A DNA stretch of 64,000 bases from assembly GCF_012328925.1 (NCBI RefSeq), contig NZ_JAAXLS010000021.1, positions 1 through 64,000 of the forward strand, written 5' to 3'. Of the stretch, positions 15,748 to 24,637 are shown in pieces. Position 1 is the first letter of the stretch. Each line of letters starts with the position of its first letter. The position numbers were made by a program, and so were the translations under genes. This DNA comes from Amycolatopsis acididurans (lineage in GTDB: Bacteria; Actinomycetota; Actinomycetes; Mycobacteriales; Pseudonocardiaceae). The notes beneath the pieces were generated by a model. It did no database searches, had not been told where the DNA came from, and saw nothing but the letters and a program-made list of their open reading frames with translations.

Positions 15748-17099
15748 GACTGGCTCCGGCGGCGGTAGCGCACCCGGCACGGCTGCGCGAGCTGCACGAC
15801 CATCTTCGAGTGGTCGTTGCGGTAGGTCTCGGACGGCTGGGCCAGCTCGAACGTGAAGTCGCGCAACAGCACCGAAAAGATCGCCTTGAGCTGCATCATC
15901 GCGAACGCCGCGCCGACGCAGCGGTGCCGTCCCGCGCCGAAGGGGATCCATGTCCAGCGGTTGACCAGGTCCTCCTGCCGCGGCTCGGCATAGCGTTGCG
16001 GCGCGAAGGCGTCGGGATCCGGGAAGTCCTCGGGCAGCCGGTTGGAGATCGCGGGAGTCGCGCCCACGTAGTCGCCACACGCGATCGCATGCCCGGCGAC
16101 CTCGAAGTCGTCCTTGGCCACACGCAGCAACAGGATCAGTGGCGGATGCAGGCGCAGCGCCTCCTTGATCGCCGACTCCAGCCGCGGAATCGCCCGCAGC
16201 GCCTGGAAACTGACCTCGGACCCGTCCGCGTACAGCGTGACCAGTTCGTCCACGACCCCCGTCAGCACGTCCGGGTGGCGCAGCAGTTCGATGAGCGTCC
16301 AGGCCGCCGTGCCGGAACTGGTGTGATGCCCGGCGAACATCATCGAGATGAACATGCCGGTGATCTCGTCGGCGGAAAAGCGCAGCGCGCCCTCTTCGTC
16401 CTTGACCGACATCAGGATGTCGAGCATGTCGCGGTCCTCGCGGGCGGGCGGCGGCCCCGCGGCGCGGCCGTTCATGATGCCCTGCACCAGGTCCACGAGC
16501 CCCGCGCGGGCCTTGTCGCGGCGCTGGAAACTCTCGATCGGCGCGTACGGATCCACGAACGCGAGCGCGTCGGTGCCGCGTTCGAGCTCGTGGTAGAGCT
16601 GCGCGAACCGGCTGTCGAGCTGCTCGCGGAACTTCGGGCCGATCAGGCAGGCCGAGGACGTGTAGATGGTCAGCTCGGCGAAGAAGTCCAGCAGATCGAT
16701 CTCCCCGGACTCGCCCCAGCCGGCGACCATGCCGTCGATCTCCCGGGAGATCGTCTGGGCGTGCCCGCGCATGTGCTCGCCGCGCAGCGCCTGGTTGTGC
16801 AGCATCTCCTTGCGCCGTTCGGGGGATGCGTCGAACACCACGCCCTCGCCGAAGATCGGCTTCATGAACGGGTACGCCTCGCCCTGGTCGAGGTCTTCGT
16901 CGCTGGAGCGGAAGAAGAACTCGTTGGCCTCGGCGCCGGAGAGCAGCACCACGCGGCGTCCCGCGAGATCGAACGCGCCGACGTCGCCGCATTCGGACCG
17001 CACGCGGCGCATCAGGCCGATCGGGTCGGCACGCAGCTCCTCGAGGTGCCCGTGGCGGGCCTCGCCCCCGGAAACCTGACGTGGCTGGAGCAGGGTCAT
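15744..17099 (-). CDS. cyp51: Sterol 14alpha-demethylase-family cytochrome P450
   Basis: A 451-residue P450 very close to M. tuberculosis CYP51 as I recall it. Shared blocks include HGHLEELRADPIGLMRRVR, GEGVVFDASPERRKEML, the substrate-recognition segment, the I-helix MFAGHHTSSGTAAWT (His-Thr instead of the usual acid-Thr), ExxR in KEALRLHPP and the haem loop FGAGRHRCVGAAFA. The family removes the 14alpha-methyl group of lanosterol-type sterols in three oxidations. Bacteria of this group do not make sterols, so the native substrate is unknown. It is translated from ATGA overlaps with the SDR before and the ferredoxin after it. Confidence 0.95.
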   Translation of the reverse strand: MTLLQPRQVSGGEARHGHLEELRADPIGLMRRVRSECGDVGAFDLAGRRVVLLSGAEANEFFFRSSDEDLDQGEAYPFMKPIFGEGVVFDASPERRKEMLHNQALRGEHMRGHAQTISREIDGMVAGWGESGEIDLLDFFAELTIYTSSACLIGPKFREQLDSRFAQLYHELERGTDALAFVDPYAPIESFQRRDKARAGLVDLVQGIMNGRAAGPPPAREDRDMLDILMSVKDEEGALRFSADEITGMFISMMFAGHHTSSGTAAWTLIELLRHPDVLTGVVDELVTLYADGSEVSFQALRAIPRLESAIKEALRLHPPLILLLRVAKDDFEVAGHAIACGDYVGATPAISNRLPEDFPDPDAFAPQRYAEPRQEDLVNRWTWIPFGAGRHRCVGAAFAMMQLKAIFSVLLRDFTFELAQPSETYRNDHSKMVVQLAQPCRVRYRRRSQS

Positions 17100-17881
17100 G
17101 CTTCGTCCTCCCGTAGCGGGGCCTCGGGTTCGACTTCGACGAGCGTGTAGTGCACGCCGCGGGGCGCGGAGACGACGCTCGCGACGGCGGCGGCGATATC
17201 GGAGGCACGCAGGAAATAGGGGTGGCGCGCCAGCCCCCAGCGCATCCAGTCCTTGAGCACCGCGGCCGTGGTCTGCTCGTCCCAGTTCATGCCCATGCTG
17301 GTCGAGGTGGGGCCGGGGCGGACCACGGAGGCACGCACGCCGGTGCCCTCGAGTTCCATGCGCATGGTCTGCGCCATGGCCTCCAGCCCGGCCTTGGCGG
17401 GCACGTAGGCACCCATCCGCGGACGCGGCATCGGCACCACGTCCGAGCCGATGAACACGATGTCCCCGCGCCGGCGGCCGACCATCTCCGGCACGACGGC
17501 GGAGACCAGCCGGTGCGCGCCGACGAGGTGCACACCCACCTGCGCGGCGAACGCGTCGCTGTCCATCTCGTGGATCTGGCCGGCGGCCAGGTCACCGGCG
17601 CCGGACACGACGATCTCGATCGGCCCGAGCGCCTCGGTGGCCGCGGCGACGAACTTGCGCACCGACCCGTCGTCGGTGACGTCGAGCGGCAGCGCGACGG
17701 CCTCCCCGCCCGCGGCGCGGATCCGCTCGGCGACCTCTTCGCACTTCTCGGCGCGCCGGGCGCCGAGCGCGACCGGATGTCCCGCGGCGGCGAGCGTGGT
17801 GGCGGTGGCGGCCCCGATACCGGCCGAAGCACCGGCGACGATCGTGGCCCGTTTCTCCGGATGCGGAGCGAATCGTGGCAT
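17096..17881 (-). CDS. Short-chain dehydrogenase, first gene of the CYP51 operon
   Basis: A 261-residue SDR. The cofactor motif is GASAGIG (about residues 17-23), the NAG-like motif is SGAGD, and the catalytic site is a Tyr-x3-Lys in GAYVPAKAG. It would interconvert a hydroxyl and a carbonyl on the pathway intermediate. It corresponds by position to Rv0765c, beside cyp51 in M. tuberculosis. Its promoter region (17882-18057) is shared with a divergent operon and contains one site of each of the two palindrome families described below. Confidence 0.9.
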   Translation of the reverse strand: MPRFAPHPEKRATIVAGASAGIGAATATTLAAAGHPVALGARRAEKCEEVAERIRAAGGEAVALPLDVTDDGSVRKFVAAATEALGPIEIVVSGAGDLAAGQIHEMDSDAFAAQVGVHLVGAHRLVSAVVPEMVGRRRGDIVFIGSDVVPMPRPRMGAYVPAKAGLEAMAQTMRMELEGTGVRASVVRPGPTSTSMGMNWDEQTTAAVLKDWMRWGLARHPYFLRASDIAAAVASVVSAPRGVHYTLVEVEPEAPLREDEA

Positions 17882-17915
17882 GCGTCAATGCCCTCCCGTG
17901 CTGCCGGCCACTGTG

Positions 17916-17931
17916 CCAGACATGTGTCCAG
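17916..17931. promoter_or_regulatory. Regulon palindrome type 1, copy 1
   Basis: Read on the minus strand it is CTGGACA-CA-TGTCTGG, 35 bases upstream of the SDR-CYP51 operon start. A further TACTGT half-site is joined to it, as in copy 3. It is one of five matches to yTGGACAnnTGTCtrG, all at promoters of this locus. Confidence 0.75.
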
Positions 17932-17984
17932 ACAGTAATACGGTCCCGCGTGCATGACAAGGCCTCGCAGCCGTTGCCCCTGAC

Positions 17985-17998
17985 GAGAACTTGTTCTA
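17985..17998. promoter_or_regulatory. KstR-like operator, copy 1
   Basis: GAGAACTTGTTCTA, matching the mycobacterial KstR consensus TnnAACnnGTTnnA at all but the first base. It is followed by CTTT, so the TACTTT that could be the -10 box of the rightward operon overlaps it. It lies 60 bases before the 411-residue gene. Confidence 0.7.
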
Positions 17999-18057
17999 CT
18001 TTGACGGAGAGGTTCCGTCTCGATCCCGTCCACTATGGACCCAAAGGGGGTTCGGCG

Positions 18058-19293
18058 ATGGCGAGCAGATATCACACTCTCCGGCGCGGGGAACTCGCCG
18101 CGCTCCTGCCCGAGCTTCTGCTCGCGGGCCAGCTCATCGACCGCTCCGCGATGGCGTGGTGCATCGGTGCGTTCGGCCGCGACGAGATGGCGCGGATCGC
18201 GATCGAGGAGTGGATGGCGGCCAGCCCCATCTACACCCGCCGCATGCAGCGCGCACTGCGTTACGAGGGCACCGACGTCGTCACCATCTTCAAGGGTCTG
18301 CAGCTCGACATCGGGGCACCACCGCAGTTCATGGACTTCCGCTACACGGTGCACGATCCCTGGCACGGTGAGTTCCACCTCGACCACTGCGGCGCGCTGA
18401 TGGACGTCGAGCCCCTGGGCGAGGACTACGTCACCGCGATGTGCCACGACATCGAGGACCCGACCTTCGACGCGACCGCCGTCGCCACGAATCCGCGCGC
18501 GCAGGTGCGGCCCGTACACCGCCCGCCTCGGCGGCCGGCGGACCGGCATCCGCACTGCGCCTGGACCGTCACGATCGACGACGCGCATCCCGAGGTCGCC
18601 GAATCGGCCGGCTGCACAAGGCTTCGCAGGTCCCGCGCGGCCGCGCTCGAACTCGACCCGATCGACCCCGACGACGACGGGCTGGCCGACTATGCCGGCC
18701 CGCTGCGCTCCGACATCGACTTCGGCGACTTCTCGAAGTCGGCGCTGGTGCGGATGGCCGACGAGGTGTGCCTGCAGATGCACCTGCTCAACCTCGGTTT
18801 CGTGCACGCGATCCGGCGGCGCGCCGAACCGGAGCAGGCCCGCGAGATGTGCGTCAAGCAGCTCACCGGAATCGCCGGTATCGCCGCGGAAAGACTGCAT
18901 CGCGCTCTCGATCTTCCCGGTGGTCCCGAAGGAGCGCTGCGCGTGCTGGAACTGCACCCGCTGCTCAACCCGGCGCACTACGTCCACGCGGCGGTCTTCG
19001 ACGTTCTGGAGGTGAACCCGTCGCCCGCGCACGAGGACGGCGCCTGGATTTCTTTGTGCGGACCGGACGAACGGCGGCCCCTGCAGGCGATCGTGCGCGC
19101 CGTCGATCCGCATCTGGACGTCGAACTGGACGGTGGTCCGCAGCGCTGGACGGCCACCGTCGTGCGACGCGACCAACCGGCCAAGGAAGCCGGTGAAGTC
19201 GCGGTGACCAGGGTGAGCACCGGTTCGGGATTCACCTTCCAACCGCGCAGGTCGATCCCGATCACGCCCGTCCGCCGGGGAGGCACGTCATGA
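18058..19293 (+). CDS. Uncharacterised protein coupled to FadD
   Basis: A 411-residue cytosolic protein I do not recognise with certainty. The N-terminal half is helical. The middle has two conspicuous motifs, FHLDHCGALMDVEPLG and MCHDIEDPTFDATA, rich in His, Cys and Asp and suggestive of a metal or catalytic site; these faintly recall the ATC-hydrolase family. The last ~70 residues look like a separate beta-rich domain. The ATG overlaps FadD translation by ATGA, so the two proteins are made together. The KstR-like site upstream places it in the local lipid regulon. Confidence 0.75.
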   Translation: MASRYHTLRRGELAALLPELLLAGQLIDRSAMAWCIGAFGRDEMARIAIEEWMAASPIYTRRMQRALRYEGTDVVTIFKGLQLDIGAPPQFMDFRYTVHDPWHGEFHLDHCGALMDVEPLGEDYVTAMCHDIEDPTFDATAVATNPRAQVRPVHRPPRRPADRHPHCAWTVTIDDAHPEVAESAGCTRLRRSRAAALELDPIDPDDDGLADYAGPLRSDIDFGDFSKSALVRMADEVCLQMHLLNLGFVHAIRRRAEPEQAREMCVKQLTGIAGIAAERLHRALDLPGGPEGALRVLELHPLLNPAHYVHAAVFDVLEVNPSPAHEDGAWISLCGPDERRPLQAIVRAVDPHLDVELDGGPQRWTATVVRRDQPAKEAGEVAVTRVSTGSGFTFQPRRSIPITPVRRGGTS

Positions 19294-20969
19294 CCCGCTT
19301 CAACCTGTCCACCGTGTTCGACACCGTCGCGCGGGCGGTGCCCGAGCAGGAAGTGATGGTCTGGCGCGACCGCAGGCTCACCTACCGTGCCATGAACACC
19401 CGAATCGAGGGCGTGGCGCGCTATCTCGCCGGCTGCGGGCTGGGCTGTCACCGGCCGCGTGCACAGCTGTCCGGGCACGAGTCCGGCCAGGACCACGTGG
19501 GCCTGTATCTGCGCAACGGCAACGAATATCTCGAAGCGATGGTGGCCGCGTACCGGGCGCGGGTCGCGCCGTTCAACGTCAACTACCGGTACGTGGACGA
19601 GGAACTGCGCTACCTGCTCGCCGACGCGGGCGCGCGCGGCTTGGTGTATCACGCGGAGTTCGCGCCGGTGGTCGCCGCCGTTCGCGATCGCCTGCCCGGA
19701 CTGGAGGTGCTGATCCAGGTCGCCGACGACAGCGGGAACCCGCTGCTGCCGGGCGCGGTGGACTACGAGTCGATCGTGCGCACGCCGCCGCGGCCGATGC
19801 CCGAGCCGGACGGCGACGACGTGTACCTCATCTACACCGGCGGCACCACCGGGATGCCGAAGGGCGTGCTGTGGCGCCAGCACGACGTGTTCGTCGCGGC
19901 GATGGGCGGCACGCCGTTCGGCACGAACCAGCCGTACACGAGCTACGAGGAGATCGCGGCGGCCGCGAAAGCCGCGAACGGCGGTGTCACGCTGCTCATG
20001 CCCGCCCCTTTCATGCACGGGGCGGCGCAGTGGTCGACGTTTCACATCATCAACAGCGGCGGCAAGATCGTGCTGCCGGACGAGGTGCGCCGGCTGGACT
20101 GGGCCGGCGCGCTGCGCACGGTGGAACGCGAACGCGTTGTGAGCGTGCCCGTCGTGGGCGACGCGATGGCGCGGCCGATGCTCGAAGCGCTGGAGAGCGG
20201 CGAGTACGACCTGTCCGGGCTGCTGGCCGTCAGCAGCGGCGGCGCGCCGCTCACGCCGTCCGTCCGCGCCCGTCTGCTCGCCGCGTTGCCGCAGGTCGTG
20301 CTGCTGGACGCGGTCGGATCGTCGGAGACCGGAATCCAGATGAACCACGTGTCCACCGCGGGCGCCGAGGCCGACACCGCGGTGTTCACCCCGGACGAGA
20401 ACACGACGGTCGTCGACGATCTTCGCCGGCGCGAACTGGATCCCGGCGAGGAGCAGGGCTGGCTGGCCAGCCGTGGCCGCGTGCCGCTCGGCTATCTCGG
20501 CGACGAAACCAAGACCGCGCAAGCGTTTCCGGTGATCGGCGGCCGCCGCTACAGCGTGCCCGGCGACCGCGCGGTGCGGCTCGGCGACGGGCGGATCCGG
20601 CTGCTGGGCCGCGCCGGGATCACCGTCAACTCCGGCGGCGAGAAGATCTTCGTCGAGGAGGTCGAGCGGGCGCTGGCCGCGCATCCGGACGTGCGCGACG
20701 TGGTGGTGGCGGGGCGGCCGTCGGCGCGGTGGGGCAGCGAGGTCGTCGCGATCGTGCGGCTCGCGGACGGCAGCACCGCCTCCGACGCCGACCTGCTCGC
20801 CGAATGCGCCCGGCACGTCGCGCGGTACAAGCTGCCCAAGGCGATCCTGCGGCGCGCGGAGATCGTGCGGTCACCGAGCGGGAAGGCCGACTACCGCTGG
20901 GCCAGGAAGGTGGCCGCCGAATCGGTCCCGCCGTCGACCGGTACCTGCGCACGCTCGATCCGTGGGTGA
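19290..20969 (+). CDS. Acyl-CoA synthetase (FadD19-like)
   Basis: A 559-residue ANL-superfamily ligase that would activate a carboxylate as acyl-AMP and then acyl-CoA. Features are the P-loop YTGGTTGMPKGVLWRQHD, the A5 motif DAVGSSETG, the GDRAVRLGDG hinge region, NSGGEKIFVEEVE and the C-terminal catalytic lysine in SPSGKADYRWAR. Overall it resembles FadD19, which activates the C8 side chain of steroid acids in cholesterol-degrading actinobacteria. Paired with P450s that make terminal carboxyls, it is the logical entry to beta-oxidation here. Confidence 0.92.
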   Translation: MTRFNLSTVFDTVARAVPEQEVMVWRDRRLTYRAMNTRIEGVARYLAGCGLGCHRPRAQLSGHESGQDHVGLYLRNGNEYLEAMVAAYRARVAPFNVNYRYVDEELRYLLADAGARGLVYHAEFAPVVAAVRDRLPGLEVLIQVADDSGNPLLPGAVDYESIVRTPPRPMPEPDGDDVYLIYTGGTTGMPKGVLWRQHDVFVAAMGGTPFGTNQPYTSYEEIAAAAKAANGGVTLLMPAPFMHGAAQWSTFHIINSGGKIVLPDEVRRLDWAGALRTVERERVVSVPVVGDAMARPMLEALESGEYDLSGLLAVSSGGAPLTPSVRARLLAALPQVVLLDAVGSSETGIQMNHVSTAGAEADTAVFTPDENTTVVDDLRRRELDPGEEQGWLASRGRVPLGYLGDETKTAQAFPVIGGRRYSVPGDRAVRLGDGRIRLLGRAGITVNSGGEKIFVEEVERALAAHPDVRDVVVAGRPSARWGSEVVAIVRLADGSTASDADLLAECARHVARYKLPKAILRRAEIVRSPSGKADYRWARKVAAESVPPSTGTCARSIRG

Positions 20970-21072
20970 GCCTCACCGCCGCCGCCACGGTGACCAGCCG
21001 CATCCGGCTCGCCACCGCGGTCGCGCTGCCCGACGGGCCGGGAAACTGGGTGTTTCGGCATAGCATGGGCGC

Positions 21073-21528
21073 GTGACGACGTGGGGCGACGTGGAAAAGG
21101 CCGAGCCGGAGTTCGCGCGGCGAGTTCGGGCGTTGTTCGACGCGCACCGGCACAAGACGATCGCCACCCTGCGTGCCGACGGGTCGCCACGGATTTCCGG
21201 GATCGAGACCGTTTTCGAGGACGGCGAACTGGTCTTCGGCTCGATGCCGAACGCGCGCAAGGGCGCGGACCTGCGCCGTGATCCGCGCTTCGCCCTGCAC
21301 AGCGCGACGGTCGATCCGATCGAGGGCGAAGAGGCGAGGTGGCCGGGCGAGGCGAAGATCTCCGGCCGGGTGCTCGTCGCGGAACCGAGCGACGCGTTCC
21401 CCGTCAGCGACCGCTTCCGCGCCGACATCGCCGAGGTCGTGCACACCCACCTCAACGACGAGGCCACGCTGCTCGTCGTCGAGTGGTGGACGCCCGGACA
21501 CGGGCTGCGCCGCGTCGAGCGCGAGTGA
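21073..21528 (+). CDS. Pyridoxamine 5'-phosphate oxidase-family protein
   Basis: A 151-residue split-barrel flavin/deazaflavin-binding protein. It begins with a helix (FARRVRALFDAHRHKTIATL), followed by RADGSPRISGIETVFEDGELVFG and SMPNARKGADLRRDPRFALHS, the pattern of the FDOR-B group, which may bind F420. The substrate is unknown. The GTG start lies 6 bases after a TAGCAT -10 box, indicating a leaderless mRNA independent of fadD. Confidence 0.82.
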   Translation: MTTWGDVEKAEPEFARRVRALFDAHRHKTIATLRADGSPRISGIETVFEDGELVFGSMPNARKGADLRRDPRFALHSATVDPIEGEEARWPGEAKISGRVLVAEPSDAFPVSDRFRADIAEVVHTHLNDEATLLVVEWWTPGHGLRRVERE

Positions 21529-21582
21529 CCAGGCCGCGCGATCGGCGAATGGCCGTCCAGGTCTATCCGGATGGAACTACAC

Positions 21583-22245
21583 CTAGGCCACCGGGGCGCC
21601 CGGTTCCCCGGCCGTGCGGCGCAGCACGCGCAGCGAACCGGTGACCGACAGCTGCTCGAACTGGCCACCGGCGAGTGCGCGGCGGAAGACGTGGAACGGC
21701 GGGCGCCCACCGTCGCGCGGGTCGGGGAACACGTCGTGAATCGCCAGCACACCACCGGTTTCGACCCACGGAGCCCAGCCCTCGTAGTCGGCCTGCGCCG
21801 CCTCTTCGGTGTGCCCGCCGTCGATGAACAGGAAGCGGATCGGGTGGCGCCACAGCGTGGCCACCGTCGCGGACTTCCCGACCATCGCGACGACGTGATC
21901 CTCCAGCCCGGCGTCGGCGATGGTGTGGCGGAACGCGCGCAGCGTGTCGAGCCGTCCGGTGTGCGGGTCGACCAGCTCCGGCTGGTGGTACTCCCAGCCC
22001 GGCTGATGTTCCTCGGAACCGTGGTGGTGATCGACCGTCACGACGCGGCCGCCGGTCTGCCGCGCGGCGGCACCGAGGTACACAGTGGACTTTCCGCAGT
22101 AGCTGCCGATCTCGACGGCCACCGCGTCGCCGAGGTGCTCGCGCGCCGCCCGGTACAGCGCGTCGCCCTCCTCGGGCGGCATGAAGCCTGGTGCGCTTCC
22201 GGCGACTTCGGCGAGGTCGCCGGTGAGCCCGTCCAGAGTGTCCAT
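21583..22245 (-). CDS. Class I SAM-dependent methyltransferase
   Basis: A 220-residue enzyme with the SAM-binding motif VAVEIGSYCGKSTVYLG, an acidic second strand VVTVDHHHGSE, and RFLFIDGGHTEEAAQADYEGW as motif IV, typical of the Methyltransf_24 group often linked to O-methylation. No substrate can be named. It is convergent with the PNPOx-like gene and tandem with the TetR gene upstream (60-base gap). Confidence 0.85.
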   Translation of the reverse strand: MDTLDGLTGDLAEVAGSAPGFMPPEEGDALYRAAREHLGDAVAVEIGSYCGKSTVYLGAAARQTGGRVVTVDHHHGSEEHQPGWEYHQPELVDPHTGRLDTLRAFRHTIADAGLEDHVVAMVGKSATVATLWRHPIRFLFIDGGHTEEAAQADYEGWAPWVETGGVLAIHDVFPDPRDGGRPPFHVFRRALAGGQFEQLSVTGSLRVLRRTAGEPGAPVA

Positions 22246-22304
22246 TGTGGTCCCATCAGGTGTAGGTGGTCCGGACCCGGCCGCCCGCGCGAAAGCGGAA
22301 CCGC

Positions 22305-22868
22305 CTAGCTGCCGCGGCGCCGCAGCAACAACGACGTCACCTTGGTGAGTCGCTGGGGCAGTTCCTCGAACGGCAGGTACCCGGTGCCGGCCAGTACCAT
22401 CGCGCCGACGAAGGACATGGTGAACGCCTCGCCCGCGGTGCCGGTCAGCGGGCCGGTCGCGTTCCCGAGCCGCCGCAGCAGGGCCTCGCCGATCTGGTCC
22501 CGCAGGCGCTGCACCTCCGGATCGTCGGCGAGCAGTGCCGTCGTGCACGCGCGGCTGAGCTCGGGCTCCGAAGTGAACATCTGCGTGATCGTCTGCACGG
22601 CCTCCGTCAGCGCCGACTGCGACCGGCGCGGATTGGCCGGCGGCGGGGGCAGTTCCTGCACCTTCGACCACAGGATCGCGCAGATCAGGTGTTCCTTCGA
22701 GGAGAAGTACGTGTAGGCCGTCGCGGGGGAGACGTCGGCGCGCTTGGCGACCGAGCGCACGGTGAGGTCGCTGTACCGGACGGCGCGGACCTCCTCGATC
22801 GCGGCGGTGAGCAGGCGCTGCACGGTGTCGGCCCGGCGCCCGTCGACGATGCGGCGTACCGGCTCCAT
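22305..22868 (-). CDS. TetR-family repressor 1 of the CYP51 locus
   Basis: A 187-residue repressor with an N-terminal helix-turn-helix (VRSVAKRADVSPATAYTYFSSK) and an all-helical ligand domain. It is a paralogue of the TetR at 33339; the two share ADTVxRL, DLTVRxVA and ATAYTYFSSKxHL. Position and relatedness match Rv0767c in the M. tuberculosis cyp51 region. It is a natural candidate to bind one of the two palindromes. The start is uncertain: ATG 22868 lines up with the paralogue, but ATG 22913 would add 15 residues, and neither has a clear ribosome-binding site. Confidence 0.88.
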   Translation of the reverse strand: MEPVRRIVDGRRADTVQRLLTAAIEEVRAVRYSDLTVRSVAKRADVSPATAYTYFSSKEHLICAILWSKVQELPPPPANPRRSQSALTEAVQTITQMFTSEPELSRACTTALLADDPEVQRLRDQIGEALLRRLGNATGPLTGTAGEAFTMSFVGAMVLAGTGYLPFEELPQRLTKVTSLLLRRRGS

Positions 22869-22971
22869 TACGCCGTCACACCGCGACGGAACTGCGGAAA
22901 CCCTGGTGCGCATGTGCTGCGTTCGGCCATGCGACCCATCGTAGCCGCCGGTCTCGCGCCCCGCGGCGAGG

Positions 22972-23820
22972 TCAGGAGCCCGTGTCCGGCACCCCGAGCC
23001 CGGCCGCGAGACGGCTCGCCGCGAGCCGCGCGAGCGGGGTGTCCACGCCGAGTTCGTCGGCGAGCGCGATCGCGAGCGAAAGATCCTTCGCACCGAGGTC
23101 GCGCACGTGCGACAAGATCGGATACCAGCCGTCGCCGGGCTGGACGGGCGCGGTCGTGGCGCGGTGCATGATCGCGCCCGGCCCTCCGGTCACGGAATCC
23201 GAATGCCGCACGACCTTGCCGAGTTCCACGAGATCGAGGCCGGCGGCCTCGGCCAGTCGCTGCGCCTCGGCCGCGGCGGCGAAGGACACGAAATGCAGCA
23301 GGTTCCGCGCGAGTTTCGCGCGCGTACCGGCTCCCGGCGGACCGGCGTGCATCGTGTGCTTCGCCCAGTGCGCGAACACCTCCTGACACTGCCGGAAAGC
23401 CCTGTCGCTGGCGCCGACCATGACCGCCAGCGTGCCCCCAGCGGCGCCCATCGCACCGCCACTGACCGGGGCATCGACGATCTCGACCTGCGGGTGCTCG
23501 GCCGTGAGCCGCATCGCCGTCGAACTCGCGATGGTGGAGTGGATCGCGATCACGGTGCCCGGTGCGGCGGTCTCCAGCAGCCCGCCCTGCCCGCGCAGCA
23601 CGTCTTCGACCTGGGCGTCGTCGCGGACCATCACCGAGATCACGCCCGCCGAGGCCGCCACGTCGCGCGGAGCGTCCGCCGCGCGCGCCCCGGCTTCCAC
23701 GAAGGGCGTGAGCGCGTCGGCCCGGTTGTCGTGCACCACCAGGCCGCCCGGCCATTCCAGCAGGCGACGGGCCATCGGTGCGCCCATCTGTCCCAGTCCG
23801 ACGAATCCCACCGGCTTCAT
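22972..23820 (-). CDS. 3-hydroxyisobutyrate dehydrogenase-like NAD(P) oxidoreductase
   Basis: A 282-residue beta-hydroxyacid dehydrogenase. The Rossmann motif is VGFVGLGQMGAPMARRL at the N terminus, the substrate-binding DAPVSGGAMGAAGGTL is around residue 115, and the catalytic lysine segment is GTRAKLARNLLHFV (about residue 165). The family oxidises 3-hydroxy acids or reduces semialdehydes. It corresponds to Rv0770. The ATG at 23820 is preferred over one 42 bases upstream because GGGGAGG lies just before it. Confidence 0.9.
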   Translation of the reverse strand: MKPVGFVGLGQMGAPMARRLLEWPGGLVVHDNRADALTPFVEAGARAADAPRDVAASAGVISVMVRDDAQVEDVLRGQGGLLETAAPGTVIAIHSTIASSTAMRLTAEHPQVEIVDAPVSGGAMGAAGGTLAVMVGASDRAFRQCQEVFAHWAKHTMHAGPPGAGTRAKLARNLLHFVSFAAAAEAQRLAEAAGLDLVELGKVVRHSDSVTGGPGAIMHRATTAPVQPGDGWYPILSHVRDLGAKDLSLAIALADELGVDTPLARLAASRLAAGLGVPDTGS

Positions 23821-23874
23821 CGCGTGACCTCCCCGCTCGCGCGGAAAATCCGTCCCTGGCAACGACCCTCACTG

Positions 23875-23890
23875 TTGGACATCTGTCTGG
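23875..23890. promoter_or_regulatory. Regulon palindrome type 1, copy 2
   Basis: TTGGACA-TC-TGTCTGG, 54 bases upstream of the dehydrogenase gene on the minus strand and in the divergent gap with the thioesterase gene. It matches the five-copy consensus except for T at position 1. Confidence 0.75.
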
Positions 23891-23930
23891 ACTTTAGTTC
23901 GGGAACGAGTCCGCGTCCAGTATCGTCGGC

Positions 23931-23944
23931 GGTAACATGTTCTA
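23931..23944. promoter_or_regulatory. KstR-like operator, copy 2
   Basis: GGTAACATGTTCTA followed by CTTTT, 21 bases ahead of the thioesterase ATG. The AACnnGTTCTACTTT block is the same as in copy 1 and probably overlaps the -10 box (TACTTT). Confidence 0.7.
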
Positions 23945-23965
23945 CTTTTCGCGCCGAGGAGAACG

Positions 23966-24571
23966 ATGACCACCGAAGTGCCAGGAAAGTTGTCGCCGGG
24001 GCGGACGACGCTCGCGGCCCGGGTGCGGGACCTGATCGAGGCGGTCGTGCTGGCCGAGGACGATCCGCCGGGCCTGCTCGACGCGGCCGCGCGGATCGAG
24101 GAGGTCACCGAATCGCTGCGCGCACGACGGCGGGAGTCGCCGCGGCTGCTGGTCCAGGCGGACACGGTCGGCAGGCTGAGTGCCAACAATCCCGTCGAGG
24201 GGCCGGGAAACCCGCTCGCCCCACCGTTGTCCCGGATCCGGGTCGATGTGGACGGGATGCGGGCCGAGGTCACCTTCACCGCCGTGCACGAGGGCCCGCC
24301 GGAGCGGGTGCACGGCGGCTGGGTCGCCGCGGTGCTCGATCATGCCGTCGGCAGGGCGGTCGCGGCCGCCGGTCATCCCGCGATGACGGCCTCGCTGACG
24401 GTCGACTATCACGAAGGCACGCCCTATGGCGTGCCGCTGGAGGTCGAAGCGAGGTTCGCTCGCCGAGACGGCCGCAAGGTCTACGCGATCGCGAACATCT
24501 CCTCGGGCGGCACGATCACCGCCACGGCGAGCGCGATTCTCGTGTTGTTCACCGGCCCGGTGCCCGGCTGA
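23966..24571 (+). CDS. PaaI-type hotdog thioesterase
   Basis: A 201-residue protein with a ~65-residue helical N-terminal region and a C-terminal hotdog domain. The latter carries the signature RVHGGWVAAVLDHAVGRAV and the beta segment MTASLTVDYHEGTPYGVPLEVE. It would hydrolyse an acyl-CoA, perhaps releasing CoA in the lipid pathway. GAGGAG precedes the ATG. It sits between the two divergent-promoter elements and the P450 gene, which has its own operator. Confidence 0.85.
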   Translation: MTTEVPGKLSPGRTTLAARVRDLIEAVVLAEDDPPGLLDAAARIEEVTESLRARRRESPRLLVQADTVGRLSANNPVEGPGNPLAPPLSRIRVDVDGMRAEVTFTAVHEGPPERVHGGWVAAVLDHAVGRAVAAAGHPAMTASLTVDYHEGTPYGVPLEVEARFARRDGRKVYAIANISSGGTITATASAILVLFTGPVPG

Positions 24572-24606
24572 GCGGTCTTGTCGCGAACCAAGAGCAAGAG
24601 TACTGT

Positions 24607-24622
24607 CTGGACAGCTGTCTAG
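24607..24622. promoter_or_regulatory. Regulon palindrome type 1, copy 3
   Basis: CTGGACA-GC-TGTCTAG, preceded by TACTGT as in copy 1, 15 bases before the P450 ATG. Placement next to the ribosome-binding site (GGAAGGT) suggests it overlaps or follows the transcription start, a repressor position. Confidence 0.78.
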
Positions 24623-24637
24623 TTCGGAAGGTGGCAG

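Noticed and set aside
19435..19500. Unusual insertion in the FadD N-terminal domain
   Set aside because: The GHESGQDH stretch is, as I recall, normal for this actinobacterial FadD subgroup.
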